From assembly GCA_009602725.1 (NCBI GenBank), contig WELB01000278.1, positions 1-46,594 on the forward strand: a stretch of 46,594 nt of DNA. Direction: 5' to 3'. The notes beneath the pieces were generated by a model. That model was not told the DNA's origin and ran no database searches. It saw nothing but the letters and a program-made list of their open reading frames with translations. This DNA comes from Spirogloea muscicola. Taxonomy: Eukaryota; Streptophyta; Zygnematophyceae; Spirogloeales; Spirogloeaceae. Positions 9,840-19,977 of the stretch are shown piece after piece (position 1 is the first letter of the stretch; every line of letters begins with the position of its first letter). Both the position numbers and the translations under genes were made by a program.

Positions 9840-9938
9840 TCCATTGTTGACGAGACCATTGTAGCTGCTACACGCTTGTAGGCCCTTTTTGGGCTGGCTT
9901 TTCGCAGCCCTCACCCCCATTGGGAGTGCCACTTCTTC
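9840..9938 (+). mobile_element. 3' tail of a non-LTR retrotransposon
   Basis: The stretch from GTAGCTGCT through GGGCTGGCTTTTCGCA to a CTTCTTCT end matches the 3' end of the element at 14492-15436. Only the 3' non-coding end is recognisable; bases 9701-9839 may belong to it but could not be aligned. Extreme 5' truncation is usual for target-primed integration. Confidence 0.65.
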
Positions 9939-9940
9939 TC

Positions 9941-10512
9941 GTGGAGTCGGCCATCCGCCACAACCTTTAGTGACCCGGTGCCCGACACGCTTTGGCTGCG
10001 GGCTCGGACACTCACCCACATAAGGAAGGCACTTGCTCCACCCAGCTCAGTCGAGCCTGGGCGTTCATCACCCCCGTGTGCTCTACTCCCATCCTGCCTT
10101 GCTCCCTGCTACAGCTCCCTGCCGCAAGCCCAGCCGCTGCCCAGTCCGCCAGCCCTCGCTTAACCGATCCCTTCCAGCTTCCGCACGCATTAGCTGTAAT
10201 GGCTACACCCGAAATACTTTAGGAACTGGGCCCACCTCCCGAGGGGGCCCAATGCCGTCCACCCCCCCCCCCCTCCCTCGTCCACCCCTTCGGCCTGTCC
10301 GAAAAGGGACTCCTCACCCCCAATGCACGAGATTTCGAAATTGATCCTGCACGTGCAGGCGGCCTCGGCCTCCGTGGCCGCGTCCACCCCCCCAACGGGG
10401 CGGACGCCAGCGTCCGTACGTCCGTCCCGGTGTAAATTGGCCCTCAGTACCCTCCAGCTATCAATCCCATTATATTGATGTTCCACCCGTGCAACTTCGT
10501 TACAGTGCCCCT
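9941..10512. other. no gene recognised
   Basis: GC-rich stretch with leader-like CTGCC/CCGCAGCC runs (10080-10170), a C-homopolymer (about 10261-10273) and a short palindrome (GGGCCCACCTCCCGAGGGGG, about 10229). No conserved domain was seen in any frame. Confidence 0.5.
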
Positions 10513-10932
10513 CTATAAGAAGCTTGCGCGAGGGCGGAGAATGGCGTGAGTAGGTTGTATAGAGGGGAAAGAGCCGATTGCCGAGTCACGGATGCTCCTC
10601 AGATCCACTTGGAAGGGGAAGGAGCCTTTCTCCACATTGCGTACGGGGTCGTGGAGGCAAGGGAAGCGCATGGGAAGCAAAGAGGCGATCTGGTGCCAGA
10701 AAGGCTGCTTGCGCTGTCTGCTCAAACGACCGGCAGCCAAGGCCGCCCATGTGAGTGGGGAGGGAAGCCTGGAGGGAAGATGAAGCGGAGGGGAAAGATG
10801 AAGAATGTATAAGGTATGCCAGGGACTGCAGGTGGGAGTTGTCGAATTCCTTGTAGAGCTCGCCCACAATGCCCATTGGGATAAGGTGGAGGTACTTAAG
10901 GGGGAGAAGCAGCACAACCTTGCCCCCCCCAA
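10513..10932 (-). pseudogene. non-LTR retrotransposon RT C-terminal fragment
   Basis: The minus-strand frame 10915-10586 has LQASLPTHMGGLGCRSFEQT followed by AQAAFLA. This closely resembles the LP..GGLG.RS...APAA(Y/F)L signature just after the thumb of the reverse transcriptase in non-LTR elements of algae. The overlapping frame 10932-10513 is open but lacks the motif. Both ends are truncated. It may be related to the copies at 14492 and 45424. Confidence 0.55.
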
Positions 10933-11130
10933 GACACTTGTATTCTACATTGTTTGTACTTCAAACCGTTGGCTCGTTGCCTTGTTTTGACCCATTAAAT
11001 ACTTTGGCTCCGACCTTTGCTTTGTGACACCAACTCCTCGTCCTTGGGCTTGACGATCCTCATTCCTTACATGTAAAGGGCGGCGCGTTGTGTCCTGCAG
11101 CCCTCGTGGCTTACGGCTCCCAGCTCGGCG

Positions 11131-11345
11131 CGCCCCTCAAGGGCTTGCCCCGCAGCAGCCACTGCATCCGCAGTATCTGGCCCTGCCGCAGCCGCTCCAT
11201 CCACAGCTGACCACGCCGCAGCCGCAGCATCCACAGCCGACCGCCCCATAGCAGCCGCTGCATCCACATCCGACCGCCCAGCAGCGGCTGCATTCACAGC
11301 TGACCGCTCTGCAGCAAGCTCTGCATCCGCAGCCGACCGCGCCGC
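11131..11345. repeat. minisatellite, about 33-bp unit
   Basis: About six imperfect copies of a GCATCCACAGCCGACCGC-like unit. Read on the minus strand it gives an 11-residue repeat such as GRSAVDAAAAA, so it could be the low-complexity part of a lost protein. No flanking coding sequence supports a gene. Confidence 0.7.
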
Positions 11346-11878
11346 CGTCCGAGGAGGGCTGGATCTTGCGCTGGAGGTATGTGAAGTCATGCTGTCTGAT
11401 GGACACTGAGTGATCAATTCAGCTCCGACAGTCAGCAAATCACACACTTCACACTGCAATACAGGACAAGCTGGTGCACCAACGAGCGAGCAAGCAAGGC
11501 AGCGCGCAACTCAACATCTCAATCAGCAGGCAGGGAGACAGCCGCGATGTGACCAAGACCGATGCTCAAGATCAATGCTGGTCACACGACTGACCTCACC
11601 ACACAAAGCTGCAAGCTCAAGCTTCACCTCAAGAGTAGCGCACGCAGCAAGTGGTCCTCGAGGATTAGTCCGCAATCTGGCGTTGGTCGCCGGCTCACGG
11701 CGCAAGGATGGCTTCGCACCCGGCGCTTCCGTGGAGCCGTCCCACGGACCAACGTCTGGCAAGCACTTCAACTTTGACGAAAAAGTCAGGCCAGCATATC
11801 AAGGTGATCCTTGCATCATCAGCAGCGAGCACAAGAACTCACAGGCGCGATGGATGCAAGATCGCCTCTGATACGAAA
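11346..11878. other. no gene recognised
   Basis: Mixed-composition DNA, lower in GC than the LTRs. There are open frames of up to about 150 codons but no recognisable motif. It ends in GATACGAAA before an LTR; GATAC also follows that LTR at 12955, so the insertion may be offset by four bases. Confidence 0.4.
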
Positions 11879-12954
11879 TGTAGAGAACCTCGCCCTAAAC
11901 ACGCAGTCAGGGTGAGCAGTCCTCGTTGAGTTCGAGCATAGGGGGTTTAAAGGCCAACCCACTACACAAGGAAGCACTAGTGCATAGCGCAGCGGAAGAC
12001 AGGCCCTGTGGCGCGCCGTCCGGCGGCGACTCCACCTCCTGGGCGCAGGCCGGCGCACAGGCCCCGCAGCGTAGTGCGGCGGCGGCTGCGGCGGCGAGCA
12101 GCGGCAAGGCTGCTCCGAGGCTTCCCGGGCTCGAACTGATCGATGAGCCTCAGCCCCAAGGCTCCTTAGTGCTCCCCAGTGCCACCCCCCCCCTCCAGGA
12201 GTGTGAGCGGGTCGCCCCAAGGTCCAGAGATCCTCCCTTGAACGGGGCGGATCCTGGCGAGGGGTATTTCGGGACGGGCGGGGCCGCACCCGGGCGGGCC
12301 ACTTGCCTGGCCAGCCAGCCCGCCAGCTGGCGGGTCACCTGGCCCAAATTGTAATGAAACAGCCGTCTGGCTAAGCCACATTGCTCTGTTGGCATTACAT
12401 GACCGAATATTTGGGCCAGTTGCCCTGCCAGCTGCTAGGCTGGCTGGCCGGTGGCCCGCCCGGGTGCGGGTCCCGCCCGTCCGGAAATACCCCTCAAGGA
12501 TCCGCCCGGCCAAGGGAGGATCTTGGGGCCTGCCGCAAGGCGGGCCTTGGGGCGAACCTGCTCAGACCCCTGGAGGGGGGGGTGGCACGGGGAAGCACTA
12601 AGGAGCCTCAGGGGCTGAGGCTCAGGAATCAGTTCGAGCCCGGGAAGCCTCAGAGCAGCCTTGCCGCTGCTCGCCGCCGCAGCCGCCGCCGCACTGCGCT
12701 GCGGGGTCTGCTGCGCCGGCCTGCGCCCAGAAGGTGGAGCCGCCGTCAAGGCGGGTGCCACAGGGCCTGTCTTCCGCTGCGGCTTGCTTAAGTGCTTCCT
12801 TGTGTAGTGGGTTGGCCTCTAGACCCACAATGCTCGAACCCAATAAGGACTGCTCTTCCTAACTGCGTGATCAGGACGTGTATCGTCACACAAATAGTCG
12901 GTCATGTAATGCCAACAGAGTCATGTGGCTTGATCAGACGGGTGTTTCATTATA
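11879..12954 (-). repeat. T2 LTR (minus), split by a second T2 LTR
   Basis: On the plus strand it opens TGTAGAGAACC and runs to 12349, then resumes at 12896 (AGTCGGTCATG) and ends ..TTTCATTATA at 12954. The end is mutated from the usual ATTACA. It is most similar to the solo LTR at 31887. It lies next to E4 pol but no clean TSD was found, so it may be a rearranged end. Confidence 0.8.
12350..12890 (+). mobile_element. solo LTR T2 (541 bp) nested in a T2 LTR, TSD CAAAT
   Basis: It starts TGTAATGAAAC and ends CGTCACA, flanked by perfect CAAAT duplications (12345-12349 and 12891-12895). The host sequence is an opposite-orientation LTR of the same family. Together they form an imperfect inverted repeat of about 470 bp per arm with a spacer of about 58 bp. 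Confidence 0.93.
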
Positions 12955-14491
12955 GATACTTTGTGTATTTTCCATTGTACCGGGGTATCCAGCTCATACG
13001 CAATTTTGCCGACCAGGCGCACTACAGGAAAGTAGGTCCTACCCATTCTGGTAGCAGTTTAGGCGTACCTACAACCCGCATGGAAAGATGCTTTGTGCTT
13101 AGTAGCACTTGAGCACCAACGTCGAAGGACATATCTCGACGACGTCGATCAGTATATTGCTATTGCCGTAACTGGGCAATCTCCAATCATTGCCTAGCCT
13201 TCCGCCGAGCTTCCAGGAGGTTGCCGGTAAAAGTCACTGCGGCTGGCACACATTCCGGCCTCCCCACCTGTAAAGGTGCTCAAGGATGCTGACCGTAAGA
13301 AAGAAGGAAGGGTGTGCTTTAAGTGGACTCATGGAAGGCATTGTTCACGGCGTTCTCCGCTGGAGCAAGATACTCATCCCAGTCGCTTTGGCTGGGGTTA
13401 CAAATGCCGTAATGTGTTTCAAGCACCCGATTCATTCTTTCCGTCTGACCATCTGTCTGGGGATGGAAAGCCGTGGACATGGATTGCTGGGTGCCAATCA
13501 GCCTGCACATTTCTTTCCAGAAGTGCCCCGTAAAGCGAGGGTCGCGGTCAGACACGATCCGCTCGGGGACTCTGTGCAGTTTTCATACTCGGTCCACGAA
13601 TATACCAGCAAGCCTTTTGGATGACACCTTTGTGATGTAGGCACAGAATGCGCCAATCTACTTAGACGATCCACAAATACGACAATGACGTCATGGCCAT
13701 TCCGCGTCATTGGCAACTGGGTGATAGAATCCACACTTATATCAGACCAGTTCCTCGGAGGAATCTCCAACGGTTTGAGCAATCCGGCAGGCTTGTGAGA
13801 GCGTGCCTTACAGCGCTGGCAGTTGGCACAAGTCTTCACAAAAGACTTCACTTGGACTTTCAAGTCCGGCCACCAAAAGAGAAGCTGGACAGTTTTCTTT
13901 GTCTTTCCCATACCCAAATTACCACTATACGGAGGCTCATGCAGTTCTTGCAAGGTACTGCTGCGCAAGCCATTGCAGTCAGGGACTACAATGGCGTCAC
14001 CTCGCCACCAGAAGCCTTGGTCATTTACTGGTGTGCGTGTAGTGGTTTCATCTACAAACTATGGGTCTGTGCCGTACCCATCACGAAGACGCACATACAG
14101 CTCAAAGAGATTGGCGGTGGACTGCCGAGCAGCTCTACGAGTGGGCCGCACGTCTGCGGTCTGACCCCTTGTGCAAGACAGCCGCCACAGCAGCCCCTGA
14201 AATGTTGCGACTCACCGGGTCCGCAACATTCATTCGTCCAGGGCGGTACAATCACTGGAAACGGAATTGTGCTATGCACTCAGCCCACCGTGCTTGACGC
14301 CTGCTCAATTAATGTTGTGTGTGAAAGTACGTCAACGAACAGTGGTCCGTTACAACCGTAAAGTCAACACCCCCGAGGTAGCATCGCCACACACATAGGG
14401 CGCGCACAACAGCAAGGAGCTCTTGCTCCCCCGCAGTGTACTTACGCTCTGCAGGACGAAGCAGGCAACTTTCAAATGCTACGGAGTGACC
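12955..14491 (-). pseudogene. pol: E4: gypsy pol remnant (integrase and RNase H)
   Basis: Minus-strand order from 14491: RNase H part ([38 protein letters not shown]), integrase zinc region ([25 protein letters not shown]), core ([39 protein letters not shown]), then the C-terminal region (VYELDTPV-like) ending at 12955. The DDE residues are readable but lie in different frames. The chromodomain and 3' LTR are missing. The RNase H is interrupted by a non-LTR element and continues at 15437. Confidence 0.9.
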
Positions 14492-15436
14492 CTCCTTGCT
14501 CCCACTGTATGATGCGCTCAGGCTGCTGGACGAGCTGTTCCGCACGGCCACGCATCGCCTGCTGGGCCTCCCCCCGCCCTGCCTGCTGGGCGTGCTGCAG
14601 TGCGAATGTGGGGAGCGGTCGACGGACCCGGCGGAGCTGGCGGCGCATCTCCTCCGCTGCGCCACTGGAGGCGAACGAACAGCTGCGCACGACCTCTTGC
14701 GTGATGCTATGTTCGGGATCTTTCAGGAGGCGGGCTACACGGTAGCGATGGAGAACGCCTCGGTCATGCCCATCCTCGAGAGGGCTGACGGACACCATAC
14801 GCGTCGTGTGGACCTGGTGGCGTCCACGCCGGGAGGTGGCGCGCGGATCATAGCCGATGTAGTCACCACCGATGTGGTCGACCGCTCCAACCTGGGGCTC
14901 TCTGCCTCGCGGGCCGGCCACGCTGCCTCGAAGGCCGCTCGCTGCAAGGCGGCCAAGCACTCCGATCACCCACCTGCCGACGAGTTCGTCCCCTTGGCGG
15001 TGGACGTGCACGGGGCTCTTGGGTCCCAGTGGCTTGACCTATTGGCTAGGCTTGCGCGGCGGGCTGTGTCCCGCAGACGCGGCGAGCCAGCCGACTTCAA
15101 CGCCGCGGGCTCGTGGGCTCAGGTATATCGGATGCGCCTCTCTGTATCCCTGCAGCGGTCCATGGCCCACGCTCTGCATCTGCGAGCTGGCCGTGCTCTC
15201 GCTGCGGGCTCTGGCTTTCGTCAGGGTGATAGCTTCCCGGCAGCTAGTCTGTCGGATCTGAGGCTCCTCACTCGTACTTATTGAGTGATCCATCCTCCCC
15301 CTGTTTTACCATTGCATCCTCAGGCCCCTTTGTAGCTGCTCACCGCTCTTAGGCCCCTCTGAACCTTTGTGAATTCTTTTTGGGCTGGCTTTTCGCAGGC
15401 CTTGCCCCCATTGGGAGTGCCACTTCTTCTTCTTTC
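14492..15436 (+). mobile_element. 5'-truncated non-LTR retrotransposon in E4, TSD about TCCT
   Basis: E4 reads GAGTGACCCTCCT up to 14491 and resumes TTCCTGCAAGAG at about 15433, so an insertion with a 4-bp duplication (TCCT) fits exactly. It holds the 3' end of the coding frame, a 3' UTR (15285-15430) with the GGGCTGGCTTTTCGCA motif, and a CTTCTTCTTCT tail instead of poly-A. The gypsy phrase QEGHSVAF is rebuilt when it is skipped. Confidence 0.88.
14496..15284 (+). CDS. non-LTR element C-terminus: zinc finger and restriction-like endonuclease
   Basis: This open frame of 262 codons is the C-terminal end of a non-LTR retrotransposon protein; its reverse transcriptase is lost by truncation. Residues 36-55 form a CxC-x12-HxxxC zinc-binding motif. 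About residues 100-130 read RRVDLVAS..ARIIADVVTTD, whose two aspartates fit the core of a PD-(D/E)xK nuclease, the type that nicks target DNA in R2-like elements. A helical, arginine-rich tail follows. The first Met is simply the first in the truncated frame, so no real start is implied. The frame has no stops, so insertion was recent. Family assignment is by pattern only. Confidence 0.7.
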   Translation: MLPLYDALRLLDELFRTATHRLLGLPPPCLLGVLQCECGERSTDPAELAAHLLRCATGGERTAAHDLLRDAMFGIFQEAGYTVAMENASVMPILERADGHHTRRVDLVASTPGGGARIIADVVTTDVVDRSNLGLSASRAGHAASKAARCKAAKHSDHPPADEFVPLAVDVHGALGSQWLDLLARLARRAVSRRRGEPADFNAAGSWAQVYRMRLSVSLQRSMAHALHLRAGRALAAGSGFRQGDSFPAASLSDLRLLTRTY

Positions 15437-15812
15437 CTGCAAGAGAACGGCACCGATGCCGATCAAAGAGGCGTCACATACTACTTCAAATGGCACGCCT
15501 TCTCGAGGCAAGGTCAAAACGGGTGGATGCACCAGAAACGTTTGATATACTCGAATGCTTTCTGGCATGCGGACGTCTACACCCAGCTGACGTCCTTACG
15601 AGGGAGCTTCGTAAGAGGAGATGCCATACCTCCGTACCCTTGTAGGAACTTGCGGAAGTAGTTTGCGAATCCCAAGAAGGAACGCAACTGTGGCACATTC
15701 CGTGGCACTGGCCAGGCCTTTACTACTTCAGTCTTTTAGGGGTCGACGCATACCCCGTCTTTGCCCCACAACATGCCCTCGTTATGTCAGCTCAGGCTGG
15801 TTAAATACGTAT
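15437..15812 (-). pseudogene. pol: E4 continued: RNase H start and RT connection
   Basis: Minus-strand reading gives the region after the RT palm (PELT.LGHVVG-like, 15812-15740), [14 protein letters not shown] (about 15690-15640), the KAFEYIK block and [17 protein letters not shown], the RNase H Asp motif. It stops at the non-LTR insertion and continues at 14491. At 15812 it is cut by plus-strand E5. Stops and shifts are present. Confidence 0.85.
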
Positions 15813-16422
15813 CTTCGAAGCGTCGCCCAAGTAGATTGCCGATTGCCCCAGCACCAGTGCCAAGCCCAATGTGGGTCCAGGGCGCCCAGCGAAGCCCGTG
15901 ACCTTCGTCCCCGAGGAGGACCGCGCTTGCTACCGGTGTGGTCAAAAGGGCCATCGCATCCGCGATTGCACCCAACCTCCCAGCACCCATCAAGCAGATC
16001 CGCTCCACCCGGCCCCAAGGGGCAGTATAAAAGGCAAGGGCAAACGTGAGTGCCTTTCCTTAACTCCTGTGTGGAGTCCTCAACTGCATGATGTGCGAAT
16101 GCTATTTGACCGCGTAGGACATGCTTGTCCTCAGTATCCTGTCCCAGTAGTACGCTCCCTGCACATGCTAATGCAAGCCTTGGTAAATGGTGGCCCCCAT
16201 GTTGTCTGGGTTCCCCGCAACCAAGTGCAATCAGCTGCTCAAATGTATCTGAATTGGGTGAAACATCATGGGGCTAACGACCCTGTGTTTTTCATTGTAA
16301 GATGCAGGGAGGACCGAATCCTCCACCACCACCGGGCCTGTCCCTGCTCTGTCGCTACACAGCAGGCCATTCCCACGTCGTCCCTGGCTGCTGGATCACC
16401 TAGGAAATTGCTGATTATGTAG
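15813..16422 (+). pseudogene. gag: E5 Gag C-terminal part (zinc knuckle and conserved module)
   Basis: The helical Gag domain is missing. The frame from 15871 has an intact CCHC knuckle (CYRCGQKGHRIRDC, about 15930) after PEEDRA. Then comes the uncharacterised module (16099 on): MLFDRVGHACP, VPVVRS, GGPHVVWVP, AAQMYLNWV, PVFFIV. After about 16310 the frame slips, but the phrase GLSLLCR..AGHSHV, matching E1 GLALLCR..AGHLHV, continues in another frame. The stop at 16420 overlaps the protease frame, which is shifted -1 relative to Gag. Confidence 0.82.
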
Positions 16423-16439
16423 TTCGCAAATTCAGTCTT

Positions 16440-16575
16440 GCTTCAGTTGGCGACGTGGCATTTTGTGCTTCGACGCCTAGTATGCTATTTACTGGCATAG
16501 CGGCTGGTCAGCCAGCCCAGATTCTCGTAGACACGGGTGCCTTGGTATCTTGTGTTGGTAATACTTGTATACCAT
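16440..16575 (+). pseudogene. pol: E5 protease start, then internal deletion
   Basis: MLFTGIAAGQPAQILVDTGA (Asp of DTG near 16531) matches the E1 protease start. At about 16575 the sequence jumps to [10 protein letters not shown], the RNase H side of E1, so the rest of the protease and all RT motifs are missing (about 1.4 kb relative to E1). The join falls in a short GGG-TGGACGTC similarity. Confidence 0.85.
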
Positions 16576-18009
16576 GGGGGTGGACGTCCGAATGCCAGAA
16601 GGCGTTTAAGGATATAAGATGGGTCCTGGTATCCCCACCCGTTTTGGCTTTGCCTCGAGAAGGCGTTCCGTATGAAGTAGTATGTGACGCCTCTTTGATC
16701 GGCATTGGTGCCGTCTCCTGCAGAAGGGTCATCCCGTAGCACTCGAAAGTCGCCTGCTCAGTCCTGCAAAGCGAGATTATACTACGGGTGAGCAGGAGCT
16801 CCTTGCTGTTGTGCACGCCCTCCGTTTGTGGCGATGCTATCTCGAGGGTGTTGAATTTACGGTCGTAACGGATCAATGCCCGTTGACCTACTTTCACACA
16901 CAGCAGCAATTGAGCAGGCGTCAAGCTCGGTGGGCTGAGAGCATGGCACAATCCCGATTCCAGTGGTTGTACCGCCCTGGAAGGATCAATGTGGCGGACC
17001 CGGTAAGCCGCAACATTGTAGAGGCTGCTGTGGCGCCTGTCTTGTGTGCCACAGGGGTTCAGACTGCAGACGTGCGGCCTACCCGTGGGGTCGCAGCGCA
17101 AAGCACCACCAACCTCTCTGAGCTGTATGTGCGTATTCGTGATGGGTATGGCACAGACCCTTGCTTTGCATCTGCAACCAACCCACGTACAGTAAGTAGT
17201 ACATGACCAAGGCTTCTGGTGGCAAGGTGACGCCATTGTGGTGCCCAACTGCAATGCCTCGTGCACTAGTATCATGCAGGAGATGCATGAGCCTCCGTAC
17301 AGTTGTCATTTGGGTATGGGAAAGACAAAGAAAGCTATCCAGCTACTCTTTTGGTGGCCGAGCTTGTCCGTTCACGTAAAGTCTTTTGCAAAGACGTGTG
17401 CCACGTGCCAGCGTAGTAAGGCACAATCTCACAAGCCTGCCGGGTTGCTCCAACCTTTGGCTGTTCCGCCGCGGAACTGGTCTGATGTCAGTGTGGATTT
17501 CATCACCCACTTGCCCAAGACGCGCAACGGCTATGACGCCATTGTCGTGATTGTGGATCGTTTTGATAAATGGTGCACTTTGTACCTACGACCACTCGGG
17601 TATCCGCTAAGAAATTTGCTGGCATATTTGTGAACCGCGTATGGAAATTGCACGGAGTACCCGAGCGCATCGTGTCTGACCGCGATCCTCGCTTCACGAG
17701 TCACTTCTGGAAGGAAGTGTGCAGGCTTCTCGGCACGAAGCAATCCATGTCCACGGTTTTCCACCCCCAGACAGACGGTCAGACCGAGCGGATGAATCGG
17801 GTTTTGGAAGACATGTTCAGGCACTTTGTAAACCCCAATCAAACTGACTGGGATGTGTATCTTGCTCCAGCGGAATATGCTGTGAACAATGCCTTTCATG
17901 ACTCTACTAAAAATACACCCTTCTTCCTGAATTATGGTCAGCATCCCCGATCACCTTTGCAGGTGGGGAGGCCGGAGCGCGTTTCGGCCGCCGTAAGCTT
18001 CACCGGTAC
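16576..18009 (+). pseudogene. pol: E5 RNase H and integrase
   Basis: RNase H motifs [24 protein letters not shown] and VVTDQ (16864; His replaced by Gln) are followed by the integrase HHCC region ([20 protein letters not shown]) and core ([41 protein letters not shown]), with all three acidic residues. A frameshift near 17190 and another near 17565 break it. It is interrupted at 18009 by a solo LTR. Without RT the copy could only be mobilised in trans. Confidence 0.88.
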
Positions 18010-18520
18010 TGTAAGGAATCTCGCCCTAAACGCGCAGTTAGAGAGAGCAGTCCTTATTGAGTTCGAACGTAGTGGATTTAGGAGCCAGCCCACTACACAG
18101 GCAAAGCACTAGCGCATAGGCGCAGCGGAAGACAGGCCCTGTGGCGCCGCCGTCCGGCGGTGACTCCACCTCCTGGGCGCAGGCCGGCGCAGAGTGCGGC
18201 AGCGGCTGCGGCGAGCAGCGGCAAGGCTGCTCCTGGGCTTCACCAGCTTCGAACTGATTGTTGAGCCTCTGTCCCCAAGGCTCCTTGTGCTTCCCCGTGC
18301 CACCCCCCTCACTCCAGGGGTGTGAGCGGGTCGCGCAAGGCCCGCCTTGCGACGGGCCCAAGATCCTCCATTTGAATGGGCGAATCATCGAGGGCTATCT
18401 CGAATGGCGGGGCCCACCTCCGAGCGGGCCCCGCCACCTGGCGGGCCCACTTGTCCCACATAGTCGGTCATGTACTAGCAACAGAGCCGTGTGGCTCAAC
18501 CAAACGGCTGGTTCATTACG
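18010..18520 (-). mobile_element. solo LTR T2 (511 bp) in E5 integrase, TSD GGTAC
   Basis: On the plus strand it opens TGTAAGGAATC and ends TTCATTACG, flanked by GGTAC at 18005-18009 and 18521-18525. Skipping it restores the E5 reading (FTG..LEAQRRA). Its closest relative is the E8 LTR at 25171. It carries the GC stem-loop (about 18145-18165). Confidence 0.93.
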
Positions 18521-18525
18521 GGTAC

Positions 18526-19086
18526 TCTCCTTGAAGCTCAGCGGAGGGCTAAGCAATTTTTGACAATTTGCTCAGAACCGGCAAAAGCAGTATGCTGGTC
18601 GCCGTCGCAGGGATGTGTCCTTCGACGTTGGTGCTCAAGTGCTATTGAGCACTAAGCACTTAGTCTTGCGGGCTGTCGGTATGCCTAAGTTGCTGCCAAA
18701 GTGGGTTGGACCTTTCCTTGTCATGCGCCTGGTCGGCAAGGTCGCATATGAGATTGATCACCGGTACAATGGAACATCCACAAAATTTTTCATGTATCTC
18801 AACTCGAGCCATACCATGCGGATGGCCGTGTCCAACCGCCCCCACCTCCCATCGTTTATATGGCGCGGAGGAATTTCAAGTGGAAGAGATCTTGTCCCAC
18901 CGGGACAATCTCCGTGGGCGTCGTAAGTCCCGTGAGTACCTTATCGAGTGGCTCGGCTTTGGGCCTGAGCACAATACATGGGAACCAGCGGCCAATCTTG
19001 CCCATTGTCCTTCCCACGTCCAAAAGTATTTGACAAGCGGCCACGCCTCTTCTCTCCGCCGTCCAGTGTCTTCCCGCCGGGCTTAA
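18526..19086 (+). pseudogene. pol: E5 integrase C-terminus and chromodomain
   Basis: LEAQRRAK-like, [27 protein letters not shown] (GPY/F region) and, after shifts, a chromodomain at about 18865-19030 ([37 protein letters not shown]). This is the same order and wording as E1. It ends a few codons before the PPT. Several shifts separate the pieces. Confidence 0.87.
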
Positions 19087-19142
19087 TATCCATGGGTTGC
19101 CCCTCTGTAGTGCTCCTCCTTGTTCCCGAGGACGTGAACATC

Positions 19143-19156
19143 TCAGTGGGGAGGTA
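19143..19156 (+). other. polypurine tract of E5
   Basis: TCAGTGGGGAGGTA precedes the TGTTATG LTR start and follows the conserved CGAGGACGTGAACAT block. Confidence 0.85.
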
Positions 19157-19977
19157 TGTTATGTTCCCTCCGTTTGCGAGTGCTAACGGTGCTGGTAATC
19201 TTACATGGTCGTATCGTTTCTACCGTTTGGAAGTCCCAAACGGTACGGGTAGCTTTGCTCCACCGTATGAGCAGCTAAGTACGGCCGAGGTCCCCGGCTT
19301 CGTACCGCACGTACACCCACGTGCACCGCCAGGAGGCGCCACTTCGCGTCCCCTTTTGTGCGACGCTTCGCGTTCCCTTTTGTGCGACGCTTCGCGTCTC
19401 CTTTGGCCCAAGGCGCCACTTCGCGTCTCCCTTGTGCTGCTCTAGGTTCCGCTTCGCGTCCTCCTTTGTACCCGCCTAGGGCGCCGCTTCGCGTCGCCCT
19501 TGTGCCGCCCAATGGGCGTCGCTTCGTGTCCCCCTTTGTCCGGCCCACCCCTCCTGGGGAGGGCCCTGGGGACAATCTTCGTCACACCCTCAGGGGAGGG
19601 GTGGCAGGAGAAACGCTATAAGTAGTGGGCCTCGGCCGGACCCCGGAGTCCGACCAACGCCGGAAGAGACACAGCCCTGGCTGTGCTGCCTAGCCAGCCC
19701 CGCTGCTGCTTGCTGCCGCCGCCGCCGCCACAGCTCTGCTGCTGCCGCCTGCTGCCCAGCCCGTCGCCGCAGCTCATCGCTGCGGGCCCTGCCGGCTCTC
19801 TGTAAGTCTATTGATAGAGTCACCGCCTAGGGCGGTGCCTCAGGCTAAGACTTCTCTATGCGCTTATGTGCGTTGGCGTTCTCTTGTATGAGGGTTGTCT
19901 TCTAATCACCCTATGCTCGAATCCAAACCAGGACATTCTGACCCTAACTGTGTGATAAAGGACAGGGATGCTAGACA
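19157..19977 (+). repeat. 3' LTR of E5 (family T3, about 821 bp)
   Basis: It starts TGTTATGTTCCC after the PPT. The end, about 19977 (..CTAGACA), is placed by alignment to the E7 LTR. It contains short GCTTCGCGTC repeats (19340-19500), a TATA box (19617), the donor GTAAGT (19802) and a 7-bp stem-loop (19821-19837) whose stem has an A-T pair where other families have G-C. Confidence 0.85.

Noticed and set aside
11131-11345. CRISPR-like array
   Set aside because: Repeats are contiguous and imperfect with no unique spacers; it is a minisatellite in eukaryotic DNA.
12150-12800. Several overlapping open frames of 80-140 codons in T2 LTRs
   Set aside because: LTR sequence is GC-rich, so stops are rare in every frame. 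The frames are on both strands and are not conserved between LTR copies.
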